NCBI RefSeq assembly: GCF_024586455.1
Contig: NC_065921.1
Coordinates: forward strand, 86,922,061 to 86,986,060
Reading direction: 5' to 3'
DNA from: Bactrocera neohumeralis
Lineage: Eukaryota; Arthropoda; Insecta; Diptera; Tephritidae
DNA length: 64,000 nucleotides
Shown: positions 46,453 through 57,835 of the stretch, one piece after another
Layout of the letters: each line of letters begins with the position of its first letter
How positions within the stretch are numbered: the stretch's first letter is position 1
Notes under the pieces: model-generated
Database searches by the model: none
What the model was told of the DNA's origin: nothing
Seen by the model: only the letters and a program-made list of their open reading frames with translations
Position numbers and translations under genes: made by a program

Positions 46453-46619
46453 CAGTTGAACTTCCATAACTCGAAGTTCTCCATAACTCGAAATTCTCCA
46501 TAACTCGAACTCTTGAATTCAAAGTAGAAGTTAAATTGCATACAAATTTCCTTCCATTACTCGATGTCTCTCTAACTTGAATTTTTTGTGGATTGATTTG
46601 AGTTAAAGAAGTTCTACTC
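46453..46619. mobile_element. 167 bp pogo/Tigger-like MITE
   Basis: The left end CAGTTGAACTTCCATAACTC and the right end read on the other strand, GAGTAGAACTTCTTTAACTC, form terminal inverted repeats flanked by TA at 46451-46452 and 46620-46621. The left end also carries three tandem copies of TTCTCCATAACTCGAA-like 16-mers. Element ends of the form CAGT-GAAC-TC--TAACTCGAA are typical of pogo-superfamily elements. Confidence 0.7.
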
Positions 46620-46839
46620 TATGTGCTTACGTAATGATAAAAATAATGCGCTCAAATCGAAACAAAAAATTTAAGAATTATTGAAAATTCTTTAGAAAGC
46701 GTTCCTGAAAATGTTTTTTTTTTTTTGTATTTTAAAAATAAAACCATTAAACACTTAAGCACACTGAAAGACAAAAAAACCCTTAATTTCTCCTATACCT
46801 CATATACTGTAGGACACTTCAGTGCCACATTTCTTATAA

Positions 46840-47400
46840 AGAGACCTTTGATTTGATTTTGGTCGCTCAATTTGTATGACAGCTATATGCTATAGTAGCC
46901 TGATATCGGTGGTTCCGAAAAATGAGCAGCCTCTTAGAGAGAAAAGGATGTCTGAAAAATTTCAGCTCAATAACTCGTCAAAGAAAGAGCTTTCCACACT
47001 AGAACTTTATGCCGATGGTTAAGTTTGGATGGCAGCTATATGCTGTAGTGGTCCGATGTCGGTGGTTCCGACAAATATGTAGCAGCTTAGAGAGAAAATT
47101 ATATGTGCAAAATTTCAGCTTGATATCTCGTCAAATGAAAGAGCTTTCCATACAAGAACTTCATACTGATGGTTCAGTTTGTATAGCAACTATATGCTAT
47201 AGTAGTCCGATAAGGGTGGCTTCAACAAATAAGCAGCCTCTTAGAGAGAAAAGGATGTATGCAAAATTTGAGCTCAATATCTCGTCAATTGAAAGAGGTT
47301 TCCATCAGCTCAATATCTCAAAAACTTTGGGACTAGTTCGCGTATATACAATATATACATATATATACAAGTCGGACATGGCTAAATCATCTCATATAAA
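46840..47400 (+). repeat. Modular interspersed repeat, copy 3
   Basis: Three modules carry TTTGTATGACAGCTATATGC, GGTGGTTCCGACAAAT and AGCAGCCTCTTAGAGAGAAA, then the tail GGGACTAGTTCGCGTATATA and GACATGGCTAAATC. The left hairpin is not preserved. Confidence 0.7.
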
Positions 47401-49395
47401 ATCTCAAGACCATAAATAATATGGGGATAGAATAACCAAAAAGTTCAGTTTTTCAAACGCAGGAAATGGAAATGAAGCTAGAAGCAGCAAGATCATTTCC
47501 TGTTAGAGGGTTCTAGCAAAGTATGATCGAAACCTAACTGAGGTGGCTTCCTTATGCAAGAGGTTTAGATAATATTGTATCAACTAGAACCTTAAATCTT
47601 TAAGTCAAAGTTTTTCTGCAACGTTTCAGCAATGTGAAAAAAGAACTTTGCATAATTACTAATACATTCCATATTGAAATCCGAAAACTGAAGAAATGAG
47701 AAAAATCAGAAAAAAACACGTACAAAAGCTTGTCTTGAGAATGTTGGCAAAGTGATAAAGGAGCAACAAAAACAAGAAATATGCAAAAACACCAACAGAA
47801 CGCGGTGTGCAAAAACCACAAGTCAATCAAAACAAAACAACAAAACATAAGAAGCAAAAATAAAAACAAACAGCTAAAACTTGCACAGCTGCTTTTTGCC
47901 AATGCAGCGCACACAAACACGCTCGCATACATACATACGCAAACCCATATGGATAACAAATGTAACAACAAACAAGTAGTATTTGCGGATAAAGAAAACA
48001 CAAGTCGCCAAAGAAACTCACACACAAAGCAAAATGTAAACATAAAGCAACGAAAAAAGCATGGCAAACGCAACAAGAACAAAGACAAAAGAAAAGGCAA
48101 AGAAAAAGCAAAATAAAAAGCATGCAAAAGTCAAGCATATATAAAGATGTATGTGTGAGAGTCAATACAACATTGAAAAAAAGGTCTATGAAAGCAAGCC
48201 TCCAAACAAAGTTTGACTCCAGCCAACTCGGTTGAGTGGCCAAGAGCAGGCAAACACAAAGAGCGCACGCAGCTTTGGCAAAGAGAACGCGCCACTAACG
48301 CTGCGCTGGCGTTTAAAAATAGCACGCAAATGGCAATGCCCTTCTATTTCTGACTTCCCTGTCGGAGAAAAAGGCAAACAAACAAAATTATTATTATATT
48401 GGCGTCGCGCACACAACAAAAGTGTGTGATGAATATGCAATACATATTGCAATAACAACAAGGCCAGCAATAGAAGAGACAACAAATACGCAAGAATCGG
48501 TTGCATCACTCGTCGGCAGCAAGCGTAGTGCAACGCGTCGCTCCGTGCGAACCACGACGACGACGACGAAGACGCGAATGAGGCGAGCAACGAGACGTAT
48601 ACGTAATATTATAATTGTGTTGGTTGCGTGCGTGTGTGTAGGTGTGTTATTGTGTTGGGGAAGACGCATCTTGACAATCTTCTGTAATAAAAGCACGTGT
48701 TGCCTACAAATATTACATTAGCGAGTAAGTCAAGACGACGGCCAGCGCGAGCTAAGAGTGGCGGTGGGAGTCGAAAGAGTAAAATGTGGAAAGAGAGCGA
48801 GCAAGCAAACACACACTTGAATCTACAAATGATGGAAGTAAAAGGCTTTGGCGGCAAGCTTGTTTTTTGTGTTAGTTGGACACTAAGACTGAGAACAAAC
48901 ACAAACAATGCGAGACAAGTAAAAAACAGCTAAAAGAAAATAGTTAAAAATGCTAATTTGATGTGGTAATAGTTTGACAAACGAAAAGCTTGCTTGTGTG
49001 TGTGTGCCTGGTAGAAGCGTAAAGGCTATCAGCAAGCAAATCATAGTCATTCACGAGTTAGACAAGCGTTTTGTGTGGGTTGTCACCGAGGGCTTGTCGA
49101 CGAGTGCCGATTAAATGATTGTGTGCGGAAGGTCTTCCTCGTTTGATATTTATGATGTTAGCTGATAGCAAGTGCTTAGCCGATTGTGATAAGAAAGCCT
49201 GCATGTTAGTGCATGCGTTGTACGCGCAATGGGTGGTTATGTTCGTAAACCTTAGGGGGTGGAGTAAATTTCAAGATATATACTTTCCCCGAAGCTCGGT
49301 TTCTTTTCGCGAACGAATTTCAAATTCTTCGTCTGGTTGTTTCGCCCGCTTAGTAACTCAGAACAAACATTTGTGGGCCGGTTTTAATACAACAG
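47401..49395. other. Intronic/regulatory DNA with GC-richer block at 48.2-48.9 kb
   Basis: The block 48180-48920 has GC-rich, CGACGACGACG-bearing sequence and several open but non-conserved-looking frames (for example 48422-48721). It resembles other leader-like blocks here. No coding gene can be supported. Confidence 0.3.
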
Positions 49396-49870
49396 GTCAA
49401 TGGAAAAGTCTCCGGCTTGACGCATAGATGGCACTATTAGAATTGTAAATCCATACGACTTTTCCTATCGGATCCTTAGTTTGGGAATTATGTACATATT
49501 TAATTTCCAGTGAAGCAATTTTTATTATTTTGAAGAAAAAAACTGATAAAAAGGAATCGCGTTTTGATAAAATTTGCGAAGGAAAAAGCGGCCACGCTTG
49601 AAGAAAAAGAACCTGCGATTTCACCAAGACAATACTCCGTGTCAAAAATCGGTAAAAACGATGGCAAAAATTCCTTGAATGTGGCTTTGAAGGGCTTCCG
49701 CATCCTCTGTATTCTCCAGATCTGTCTCCCAACGACTATTTCCTGTTTTCAGATCTCAAAATAATGCTTGCTGGGAAGAAATTTGCGTCGAATGAAGGGG
49801 AGATCGCAGAAACTGATGTCTATTTGGAAGCACAATCATTTGAAAAAAATCAATTTAAAATTTGTTAGTT
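49396..49870 (+). mobile_element. Internally deleted mariner, same family as 27524-28683
   Basis: The left end AGGTCAATGGAAAAGTCTCC matches the inverted-repeat end at 27525. Decayed C-terminal coding blocks follow (CAAGACAATACTCCGTGTC for HQDN-P, AAAATCGGTAAAAACGATGG, and CTGGGAAGAAATTTGCGTCG for AGKKFAS). The N-terminal and central coding regions are missing. Confidence 0.7.
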
Positions 49871-52800
49871 AAAAATTAAAGTCATCTGTCTAATCTAGTA
49901 AAATATCCTAGTACAACTGAACCAAAAAAGTCAAAGAGTATACTAAAAGTCTGACCTTTGCAGTAGAAATATATTCCAAACCCCATCTATACTAAAAAAA
50001 TTGCATACATAAGAATATTAATATGCTTATAGTATATAGAAAACACACAGAACAACATAGCACAATGAAAAAATATATTAAAATAATCAAAAAAACAAAA
50101 AACCAAAGAAAGAAAACAAGAAGCGTAAGAAACCGCTTTGATTGCATATTTATCAGCATTTGTTTTGTTTACATGTTGTTGCTTTTGTTATTATTATTTT
50201 ATTATTGTATTGTATTTGTTGCGCTGTTGCAGTCGCAATCATCGTATTCGTAGCCGGTCGCTCATCGTTCTCCAACATCGCCAACGCCTCGATAGGCCTT
50301 CGTGCGTTCCATGCTTTGACGAGCTTGCTAGTAAAAGTGTTCGTTTGCGCGCTCGTAAGCTTCTTTTTTTGTTGATTCTTGCCATACGAGTACAACGCAC
50401 TCGACATGTGAGCTAAACGAACTCTAACGACCATGCATTCGTTGCTGGCGCTCGTCAAACGCTAACGTTGACGCTAGCTGTACGCTGATTGCGTCTGGTT
50501 GTGTGGTTTTTGGCGCTTTTTCGTTTGATTTATGTATGTTTTGGTTATTTTCCGACGTTGCCAGAAGTCGGTTAGAGTTTTTGGGGAAAAATTAGAAAAT
50601 TTGTTAAAAATTATTCCGAAATTGAAGAGAAGTAGCAAAGTTGGGCTAGTATTTGATATATAAAGTTGTGAAATATTACCGGAAATCTAGTATTTTGCTA
50701 TTGTATGAAACTTAAGAGCTCGTTATCTCGTCCAATTTTCGACAGTTGAACTTCAGTTTCCACATTTCAAAGGCTTACATATGTTATAGGTCGGCTTAAA
50801 GAAGCTTCTCCGACAAGTTATTCAACACAGGTTGGGCTAATATCATACCCACTGATCGTTAATTTGATTATTAGAAATTTCAGGCCCTAGAGTGGCTTAC
50901 AGGGTTGATTTACAGGGAACCCAAAATCGGAAAATCGCGTATGCTGGAAATGTTCTGCGGGTAATTTTGGACAAAAGGGTCTGAAACGGTTTCGAGCCAG
51001 CACTTTTATAGACGAAATTTTTAGGGGTCATAAAAGCTTGTTCGTCAGGTTTCGAACTATCGATATGAAATTTAACACCTAGCTGCATATTGATATTTTA
51101 TTGCTCATTGATCGGAATCGTACAGATCGGAAAACTGTAACACATATCTCCCACAAAAACGATTATTCAGATTTTTTAAACTTAATCTTAAAAATCGTTG
51201 TCTCGAAACCGGTTGTAGACCAGTACTCTCTTAAATAAAGTTGTACAGAATGAACCGGAAAACATTTCCCGAATACATACATGAAAAAATCGACCCGTTC
51301 TAATGTGTCCTCCTAAACCAAGTGTTCTGGACTCTTAACATGTGTTTATTTCATATTTACATGTACTTCTGCCATCTGGCAACTCCAGATCATTATTAGC
51401 TACTCGCATAAAATATGTAACCGCATGTGAGAACGCGTCAAACATCGCGCCCGCAGCGCTGAAACCATCGCGGCTAACGTAAACGCGTCACCAACCGACG
51501 CTGCAGAGACCGCAAAACAGGCGTAGAATCGCGCACACGATTGGTATGTGCAAAGCAAACGATCGAAAGTATATGCTGGCGTAGCTTACGAGCGCCGCCA
51601 CAACAGCGACCTCGTGCAAAAATATCACACGAACAAACGGAACGAACACAATGAGCTACGATGCCGCCAAAAACAAAACTAAAGCGCTCGCTAGATTAGA
51701 GAACCCATCAACTGGTGGCGCACGAATCGCGTCGAACTGCGAAACAGCAGCGACAACAGCTCAGTCTTCAATGAGCGTTCGCTTTTTGTGTTACTCCAAA
51801 CGGCTGTTGGTTGGGCACGCCACGCACGCGACCGTACGTCGAACACACCGAGCGCGGAAAGCTACTTGAGACGTAGCTCATACTTGGGCTTACTGCAAAA
51901 AAAAAGAAAACAAAAAACGCTATTAAATATTTATTACGATTTAAGTGCTTGCAACTAACTAATGGAAGCACAACGGCAACGCAACGGAAGTGAACGTTGA
52001 AGTTGAAATGACGACGAGTGCAAGAACAGTGTGATGCACTGCAAAGGTGCGTATGGGAGTGAGATTAGGTGTGTGCCGCAAGTGAGGGCAGGGCGTGAGA
52101 GCGTTTGAGTAGTAAGAGTGTGTGCGCGGCAGAGGAAGAGCTACTTGAAGCGCAGCGAGTTGTGCGACGGCAGCGGAAATGCAATAAGCTACTGCGAGGC
52201 CAGAGCTTGCAAGTGTGTGTGCGTGTATATGCGTGAGTGCGTGTGTGTAAGTGCAGCAAGGTGGCAAGCAAACAGGCAGGTGCGTGCAAGAATGCTTGGA
52301 GAACGCGTGCAAAATGCAGTGTGGGCGCGGTGAGCGGCGCGTGCAGGCGATAAATGCGATATACTAGTAATACTAAAGCTCAGTTATTTACATAACGGTG
52401 TTTGTTTTATGTACAACAAAAAAGAGTGCAACAACATTTGATAGCAATAAAAGGAGCAAAAATGAAAAGTGTGTGTGTGTTTACAATATTTTCAATAGAA
52501 GTGCTGAAAATTCTCATTTATAAACATGTGTGTGTGTATGTTTATGTATGTCAATAAGCAAGCGTTCAAGTGCCGCAGCGAAATTCACACGATTATCTAC
52601 CCTTTTATTTACATATGTGTATAAATAATTAGCATAAACAGCGATATGATTTTCATTATTGTGTAACCAACAACAAAACACATACATACAAACAAATATA
52701 CATGCATATATACAATTACAATGCTTGTAGCTACCGTTTCGCTTACAACAGCTGACCACCAATCGTCACTATCGCCGCTTTTTTTTTGTCGTTTTTCCAC

Positions 52801-53020
52801 ACGTATTTGTTGTAAAACAAGTGTTAAGCAAGCGCATACTTGACGCTCCGTACAACAATTGCAACAACAGCGTTTATGGCAAGCAAAAAAACCAATAGAA
52901 ACACACTTCTAACCATACGAGGCGGGCGACGTGCTTGTAAAGCTCGCCGTGTGACTCTCAGCCAGCAAGCGGCTTGTGGCTCGCTCGCCTAACGACACTT
53001 GCACCAATTCACTTGATTGC
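49871..53020. other. Intronic/regulatory DNA; leader-like GC-rich blocks at 50.2-50.5, 51.4-52.3 and 52.8-53.4 kb
   Basis: No gene can be supported. A 72-codon ATG frame at 51651-51869 (MSYDAAKNKTKALARLENPS) has a fair start context, CACAATGAG, in a GC-rich block and could be an alternative first coding exon or an upstream ORF. Nothing beyond the ATG context supports it. Confidence 0.3.
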
Positions 53021-53024
53021 TATA

Positions 53025-53150
53025 GCGTCCGATCGACCGATCGACTCGTCGACGTAACGACCGACCACCCGTTTGACTCGTCGAGGTTCGTCCAACCGAC
53101 CGTTTGACTCGTCGACGTAACGCCCGACCGTCAATGCGACTGACTGTCTG
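53025..53150. repeat. GC-rich minisatellite with TTTGACTCGTCGACG core
   Basis: Three units of about 42 bp contain GACTCGTCGACGTAACGACC or a variant, then GACC-CCCGTTT. The repeat is unusually GC- and CpG-rich for this window and carries GTCGAC palindromes. Confidence 0.8.
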
Positions 53151-53699
53151 ACTGCACGCGCACATTGATTTGCCAGTGAGTTCGTTTGTCGCCGATTGGC
53201 CGATCGCTGATAATACTGTCGTCGCCGTCGTGGAATACCGGCGACGCGTTGTGCGTCTCCATCGGTGGCTTTGACTGATCAAACAACTTGTTGGTTGGCG
53301 TTAGACTAGCATACGCTTTGATCAAAACTGGTGTGCATGCGTACGTGCGCAGAAACGCAAGCGACATAGCAGGCGCGCAGCAGTTATGGGCGAAGAAGAG
53401 GCAGAAAGAAAATGTGTAGTATACATACATACATATATGTATATTTAAATGCCGATTTCAGAAGGTTCAAGCTTTTTAAAATTTGTGAAAACCATGAAAA
53501 ACTTAAGTGTTTTTATAATTGTAGCATTACAATGTGCAAAAGGATAAAAGAGAGGACACTTCGTTGCTACAACATCCATCTCTGAAGTACTTTTGCAAGC
53601 TTCTAAAGCCACGAACTGGCGCTTGAATCGTCTTTGTGTAGAAAATTAGTTCTTAAGATGCCTTCCTTACAAATTAGGACTGCATACTCGTTGTAAAGA

Positions 53700-53985
53700 T
53701 AACGGCCGACACAAAATTAGGCTGCGCCGAAGCTATAAAACCCTTCACAGGCGCATTTCTTATTAGATCGATTAGTTTGTATGTTTTTACCCTTGCGCTG
53801 GACGATAATTCGTATCAAATTTCGTGAACAAATCTCGTCAAATAAAACAGTTTTCTATACAAGGACCTAACTTTGATCGATCAGTTTGTACGGCTGCGAT
53901 ATGCCATAGCCATATTATTAGGAAGAAACGAATGAACGTATATATAGACGGACAAACAGATGGCTTAGTCGAAAGCACGATATGA
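53700..53985 (+). repeat. Modular interspersed repeat, copy 4 (short)
   Basis: GGCTGCGCCGAAGCTATAAA and CCCTTCACAGG mark the left end. One module (TCAGTTTGTACGGCTGCGAT) and a short GACGGACAAACAGATGGC right part are present. It is cut at an RTE remnant. Confidence 0.7.
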
Positions 53986-53989
53986 TTTT

Positions 53990-54430
53990 CCAGTATATTT
54001 TTCTTGATGACGAGTTTCCGAACACTTGTTTTCACTTTATTAGCGTAGACACAGTTCTTCCTTTTCGCTGTTTGTGCTCAATTGGAGACACCAGGTCCTT
54101 CTGCACCTGGTTTTTTCCGACGGAGTGGAGGTCTTCCTCTTCTTCCCTGGCGAGTACTGCGTCGAGCGCTCTCTGAGCCGGAGTGTTTTCATCCATTTGG
54201 ACGACAAAATCTAGCCAGCGCAGCCACTACCTCTTAATTCGCTGATTCTATGTTAAGGTCGTCATATATCCCATACAGTTCTTCGTTCCATAAATCTTCC
54301 GCAGGACCTTTCTTTCGAAAACTCATAGCGCCGACTCATTAGATGTTGTCATCCTTGCTTCTGCGCCATACAGCAGAACGGGGATGATGAGTGACTTTTA
54401 GAGTTTGGTCTTTGTTCGTCGTGAGAGTTC
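53990..54430 (-). mobile_element. C-terminal fragment of an RTE-like LINE
   Basis: The minus strand reads FERKVLRKIYGTKNCMGYM, WLRWLDFVVQMDENTPAQRA and VLAREEEEDLHSVGKNQVQK, the LRWxGHVxRM...R-----RW-D C-terminal block typical of RTE-type ORF2, with stops. It is related in type to the remnant at 31740-32490. Confidence 0.7.
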
Positions 54431-55000
54431 ACCGTAGGAAAATCAACCATCAAGGATTGGTATGCTAAGTTTAGACGTCGTGGTCGCCCAAAAGAGGTTG
54501 TTACCGAGGAAAATAAGAATGAATGAAACATGGCTCTATTATTTTACTCCGAAGTCCAAAGTATATGATTTATTTACTAGCTTGCAAAAGGAAGGGCGAT
54601 CAACAGCGGCTATGACAGAAAGTTATTGGATCGTTTGAGGGACGAAAGCACCGAAAAACGAACGCATTTGAAGAAAAAGAAAGTGGTTTTTCCCCTAAAA
54701 CAATGCACCGTAACACAAATCAGTAAAAACGAGGGCAAAAAATCCATTAATTGGGCTTCGAATTGCTTCCGCATCCATCGTATTCTCTAGAACTGGCGCC
54801 CAGCGACTATTTCCTGTTTTCAGTTCCCAAAAGAATGCTCGCTGGGAAAAAATTTTAGTCGAATGAGGAGGTAATCTCCGAAACTGAGCCCTATTTTGAA
54901 GCTAAAGACAAATTGTACAACAAAAATGGTATAGAAGAGTTGGTGGTTCCCTATAATCAGTGTATCAGCCCTGTAGGGAACTATGTTGAATAAAAAATGT
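54430..55000 (+). mobile_element. Deleted mariner transposase fragment
   Basis: Pieces of the mariner family seen at 27524 run in order: [45 protein letters not shown] (catalytic neighbourhood), SVPKRMLAGKKF, NEEVISETEPYFEAKD and NYVE-stop. The DNA-binding half jumps directly to the catalytic block, so there is an internal deletion besides point stops. Its left edge is fused to an RTE fragment. Confidence 0.75.
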
Positions 55001-57835
55001 GTGTTTACTGTGGTAGTCCTTTTCAATTGACCTGTTAATTATAAAATAAATTTTCGTCAAAAATTAATCTTTCAACACTAACCAGTCTTCCATCTTTCTA
55101 CTTGCAGATAAAAATACAAACAAACGTTTAATTATGTGTTCAAGCTCAAGATGTGTGATGGCTATAGAAATTTGAATAATTCATAAAAAATAACAACAAC
55201 AACAACATACGCGATCATTCATGTTCATTAAAATGCAAAGCAAATTAATTTTGCCTACGCTAGTACAACAACAAGCGGTGGTCAATATGAAAACAACAAC
55301 AAAAATTACTTAACTAATACTATATACCAACACCACAACAACAACTTGCCAGCATATGCATACACGTTTCGTATAAATTAAGTAAGATTAAGTGCGCGCA
55401 TTGAAACAAGTGCGAAAAATAAAAATAAACGCCAACAACAACAACAAACAGTCAGTTGCAACTCAGCGTGTAAGCAAAAAAAAAATCGATTACCGTAAAA
55501 TTTATGCGTTCGCTGACGTTTTGCGAACCGTTAGAATTTTTCACACGCTCAGCGCGCTGACAAAGCGCTTGCACAGGCGGCGGCGGCCACAGGGAGGCAA
55601 ACGCGGCGAACAAGAAGTTCTTGTGCGAAATTAGCGAACTGACCGACTGGCGCGCCAGCGAAGCGGAAGGCGAGGAAGTGCCAGCCAGCAGCTAAGTTCA
55701 TTCTAAGTGCATTGGCGGCCATTTACGACGGCCAACAAAGAGCCATTGTGCACGAGTGTATCACAAGCCGCTTTGGACCGACCACGTACCGTGTGCTGGT
55801 AAGCGCTTGTGTGTGTGTGAGTGCAGTGCAGTGCATATAGAAGTTGAAATGCGAAAAAAGCAACGCGAACGCGCGAAACCGGTTACTTGTTGCAGTTGTA
55901 TTTGAACCCTTCCGTGCAAAACATAAATAAATAAATAAAAAAAGACAAAAAAAAAAAAAAAAACCGAAACAAAACAAAGCAACGAAACGAAAAGGCAGGC
56001 AGCAGGTTATTAGGCATCCGCAGCCGCAGCCGCAGACGCGCGGTGAATTTCGGAAATTCACAAAGCACGAAAAACAAAAAGCAGCAATAAAGAACAACAA
56101 AAACAAACAAAAAGACGACAAAGAGCCCCAGAACCAGTCAGAAGTTAAAAGTTGTTTGCTGTCAGTGAAGTCAGTGCAAAAAGCGAAAAGCACTAGCACA
56201 ACAACAACAACAGCGACAGCGCAAACGAGCAGCCACTGCAGTGCACGGCGCAGTAGCAGCGGCAGCAAAACTAGCAGTAGTGTTGGCAGTGGAGCAGTAG
56301 TGGCAATTGTGGCAGCACAACGGCAACACCGTGCAAGCACAAAGCAGCGGAAATCGAAACTGAAACGCAAATAGCGCGAACAAGAGGAAGCAGCAAAGTT
56401 AGACTCAACGGTTTGGCGCATGCAGTAGCCGACGGCAAACGCGTCTGTGCAGCAATCAAGCCAGTGTTGCTTAACTTTGTGGGCGATTGAAAACACAGAG
56501 TGTGTTTTTTTCGAAAATTCTGTGGAATATACGAAATAAATTGAATATTTGTGTGAAAATTTGTTAGAAAATACTAAATAAATTGAATATTTGTGTGAAA
56601 TTGCAAGTGAGAGGTGTGTAAAAAAATACAGTTATTCATAAAATAACGGCGTGTAGTGGCGTTTGTGCGCAATTTCGTGCTAAAAAAGTGTAGAAACAGA
56701 AAGTTTGAAAAAATATTCAAAAAGGTTTTTGATACGATTTGCAAATAGTTTTGAGTAAATATAATTAATGTGAATTTTTTGTTGTACTAATGCGTCAACT
56801 TTTTGAAAAATTAAAACGAAGCGCAAATATTTGAAGAGGCATAATTTTTATGAAATTTGTGCAGCGATTTTGCTGTTGTGTGTTTTTAAGCAAAAATTTA
56901 CGTTAAAAAGCTATGCAATGAAGTGTTTGCGGTGAACATTTTTTAAAATTGAGTGTGCGGACTTACTAAGTGCAAAATTAGAAAGAAAATAGTGAAAATT
57001 TTCACGAACTTTCACAAAAGTGCAAAATTAAATATAAAATATTGAAAATTTTTAAAAAAGAGAGAAAAATTTTAAATAAAATATTGAAAATTTTTAGAGA
57101 AAACGATAAAAGTTAAAAAAAAAATATTGAAATTTTTAAGAAAAACGAGAAAAATTGAAAAGAAAATATTGAAAATTTTGAAAGAAAGCGAAAAAAATTA
57201 AAAATAAAATTTTGAAAATTTTTAGAGAAAGCAAGGAAGTGCTAAAATTTTCTGTTAACGCATGCGCAGAGAAATAAATTTAAAAAAATTAAAAAAAGTG
57301 TAAGTTTCGAATAAAGTGGCAACATTTTTGTTGCAGTGTCGGGAAACATAAACTTTTCCATTGATTGCATACAAAACTATACCCAAAATGATTGCTTAAA
57401 AACAGGAGAAAAATCAGTTCCAATGCATGCTTATAAGAAATTAATTAATTTTGGCTAAAATTTATTCGCAAATCCGTTGAAAATGTGTGCGGGGTGTTAA
57501 GTGAATTTCGGTAATTGAAAAAAAAAAAAACAAAAAAATAAAATAAATAAATAAAAAAGTGTGGAGAATTGTGCTAATTAAAAAAAAATTGTGTACAAAA
57601 TATGCCCTGCAACAACTGGGCCTCAGCAACTTGCTAGCATAACTCACTGGCCAACGTGCATCAAGTGGCAAAATGACTGCAGCGTGCAACAAACTCACTT
57701 CCGCCTCAAATTAATATGCAAAATGCGAAATAAACCGAGCAGTGTGTGAAAAGTAAAAAAAAAAAATTATAAATCCCGTTAAGCAAATAGTTGTATGTGT
57801 GTAGTGCAGAATTAAGCATAAGTGTCATTGAAACA
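55001..57835 (+). other. Probable long 5' leader of the downstream gene
   Basis: GC-rich at 55390-56480 (CAGGCGGCGGCGGCCACAGG, CAG/CAA-rich stretches), then A-rich to the ATG at 57836. A possible donor GTGCTG/GTAAGC lies at about 55798. Several frames stay open (for example minus strand 55723-56496), but the low-complexity composition explains them. Leader function is inferred from position and from the high CAACAACAA content that fly 5' UTRs often show. Confidence 0.35.
56975..57235. repeat. Tandem array of AAAATATTGAAAATTTTT units
   Basis: Five to six units of about 45-60 bp consist of AAAATTAAAAATAAAATATTG, then AAAATTTTTAGAGAAA-GAG. Just upstream, at 56565-56610, ACTAAATAAATTGAATATTT is also duplicated. 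Confidence 0.75.

Noticed and set aside
47009..47419. 136-codon ORF
   Set aside because: It falls entirely within the modular interspersed repeat and reads its repeated units.
48422..48721. Putative small membrane protein (IIIVLVACVCVGVLLCW)
   Set aside because: The hydrophobic run arises from a GTGTGT-rich stretch. There is no signal, no context and several other frames are open.
51651..51869. 72-codon ATG frame in a GC-rich block
   Set aside because: The start context is acceptable, but no domain, donor or conservation signal is visible. It is kept only as a possible upstream ORF.
55723..56496. 257-codon minus-strand ORF in the leader region
   Set aside because: Its Phe/Leu/Cys-rich reading comes from CAA/AAC/GCA-rich plus-strand leader DNA. 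No homology-like features are present.
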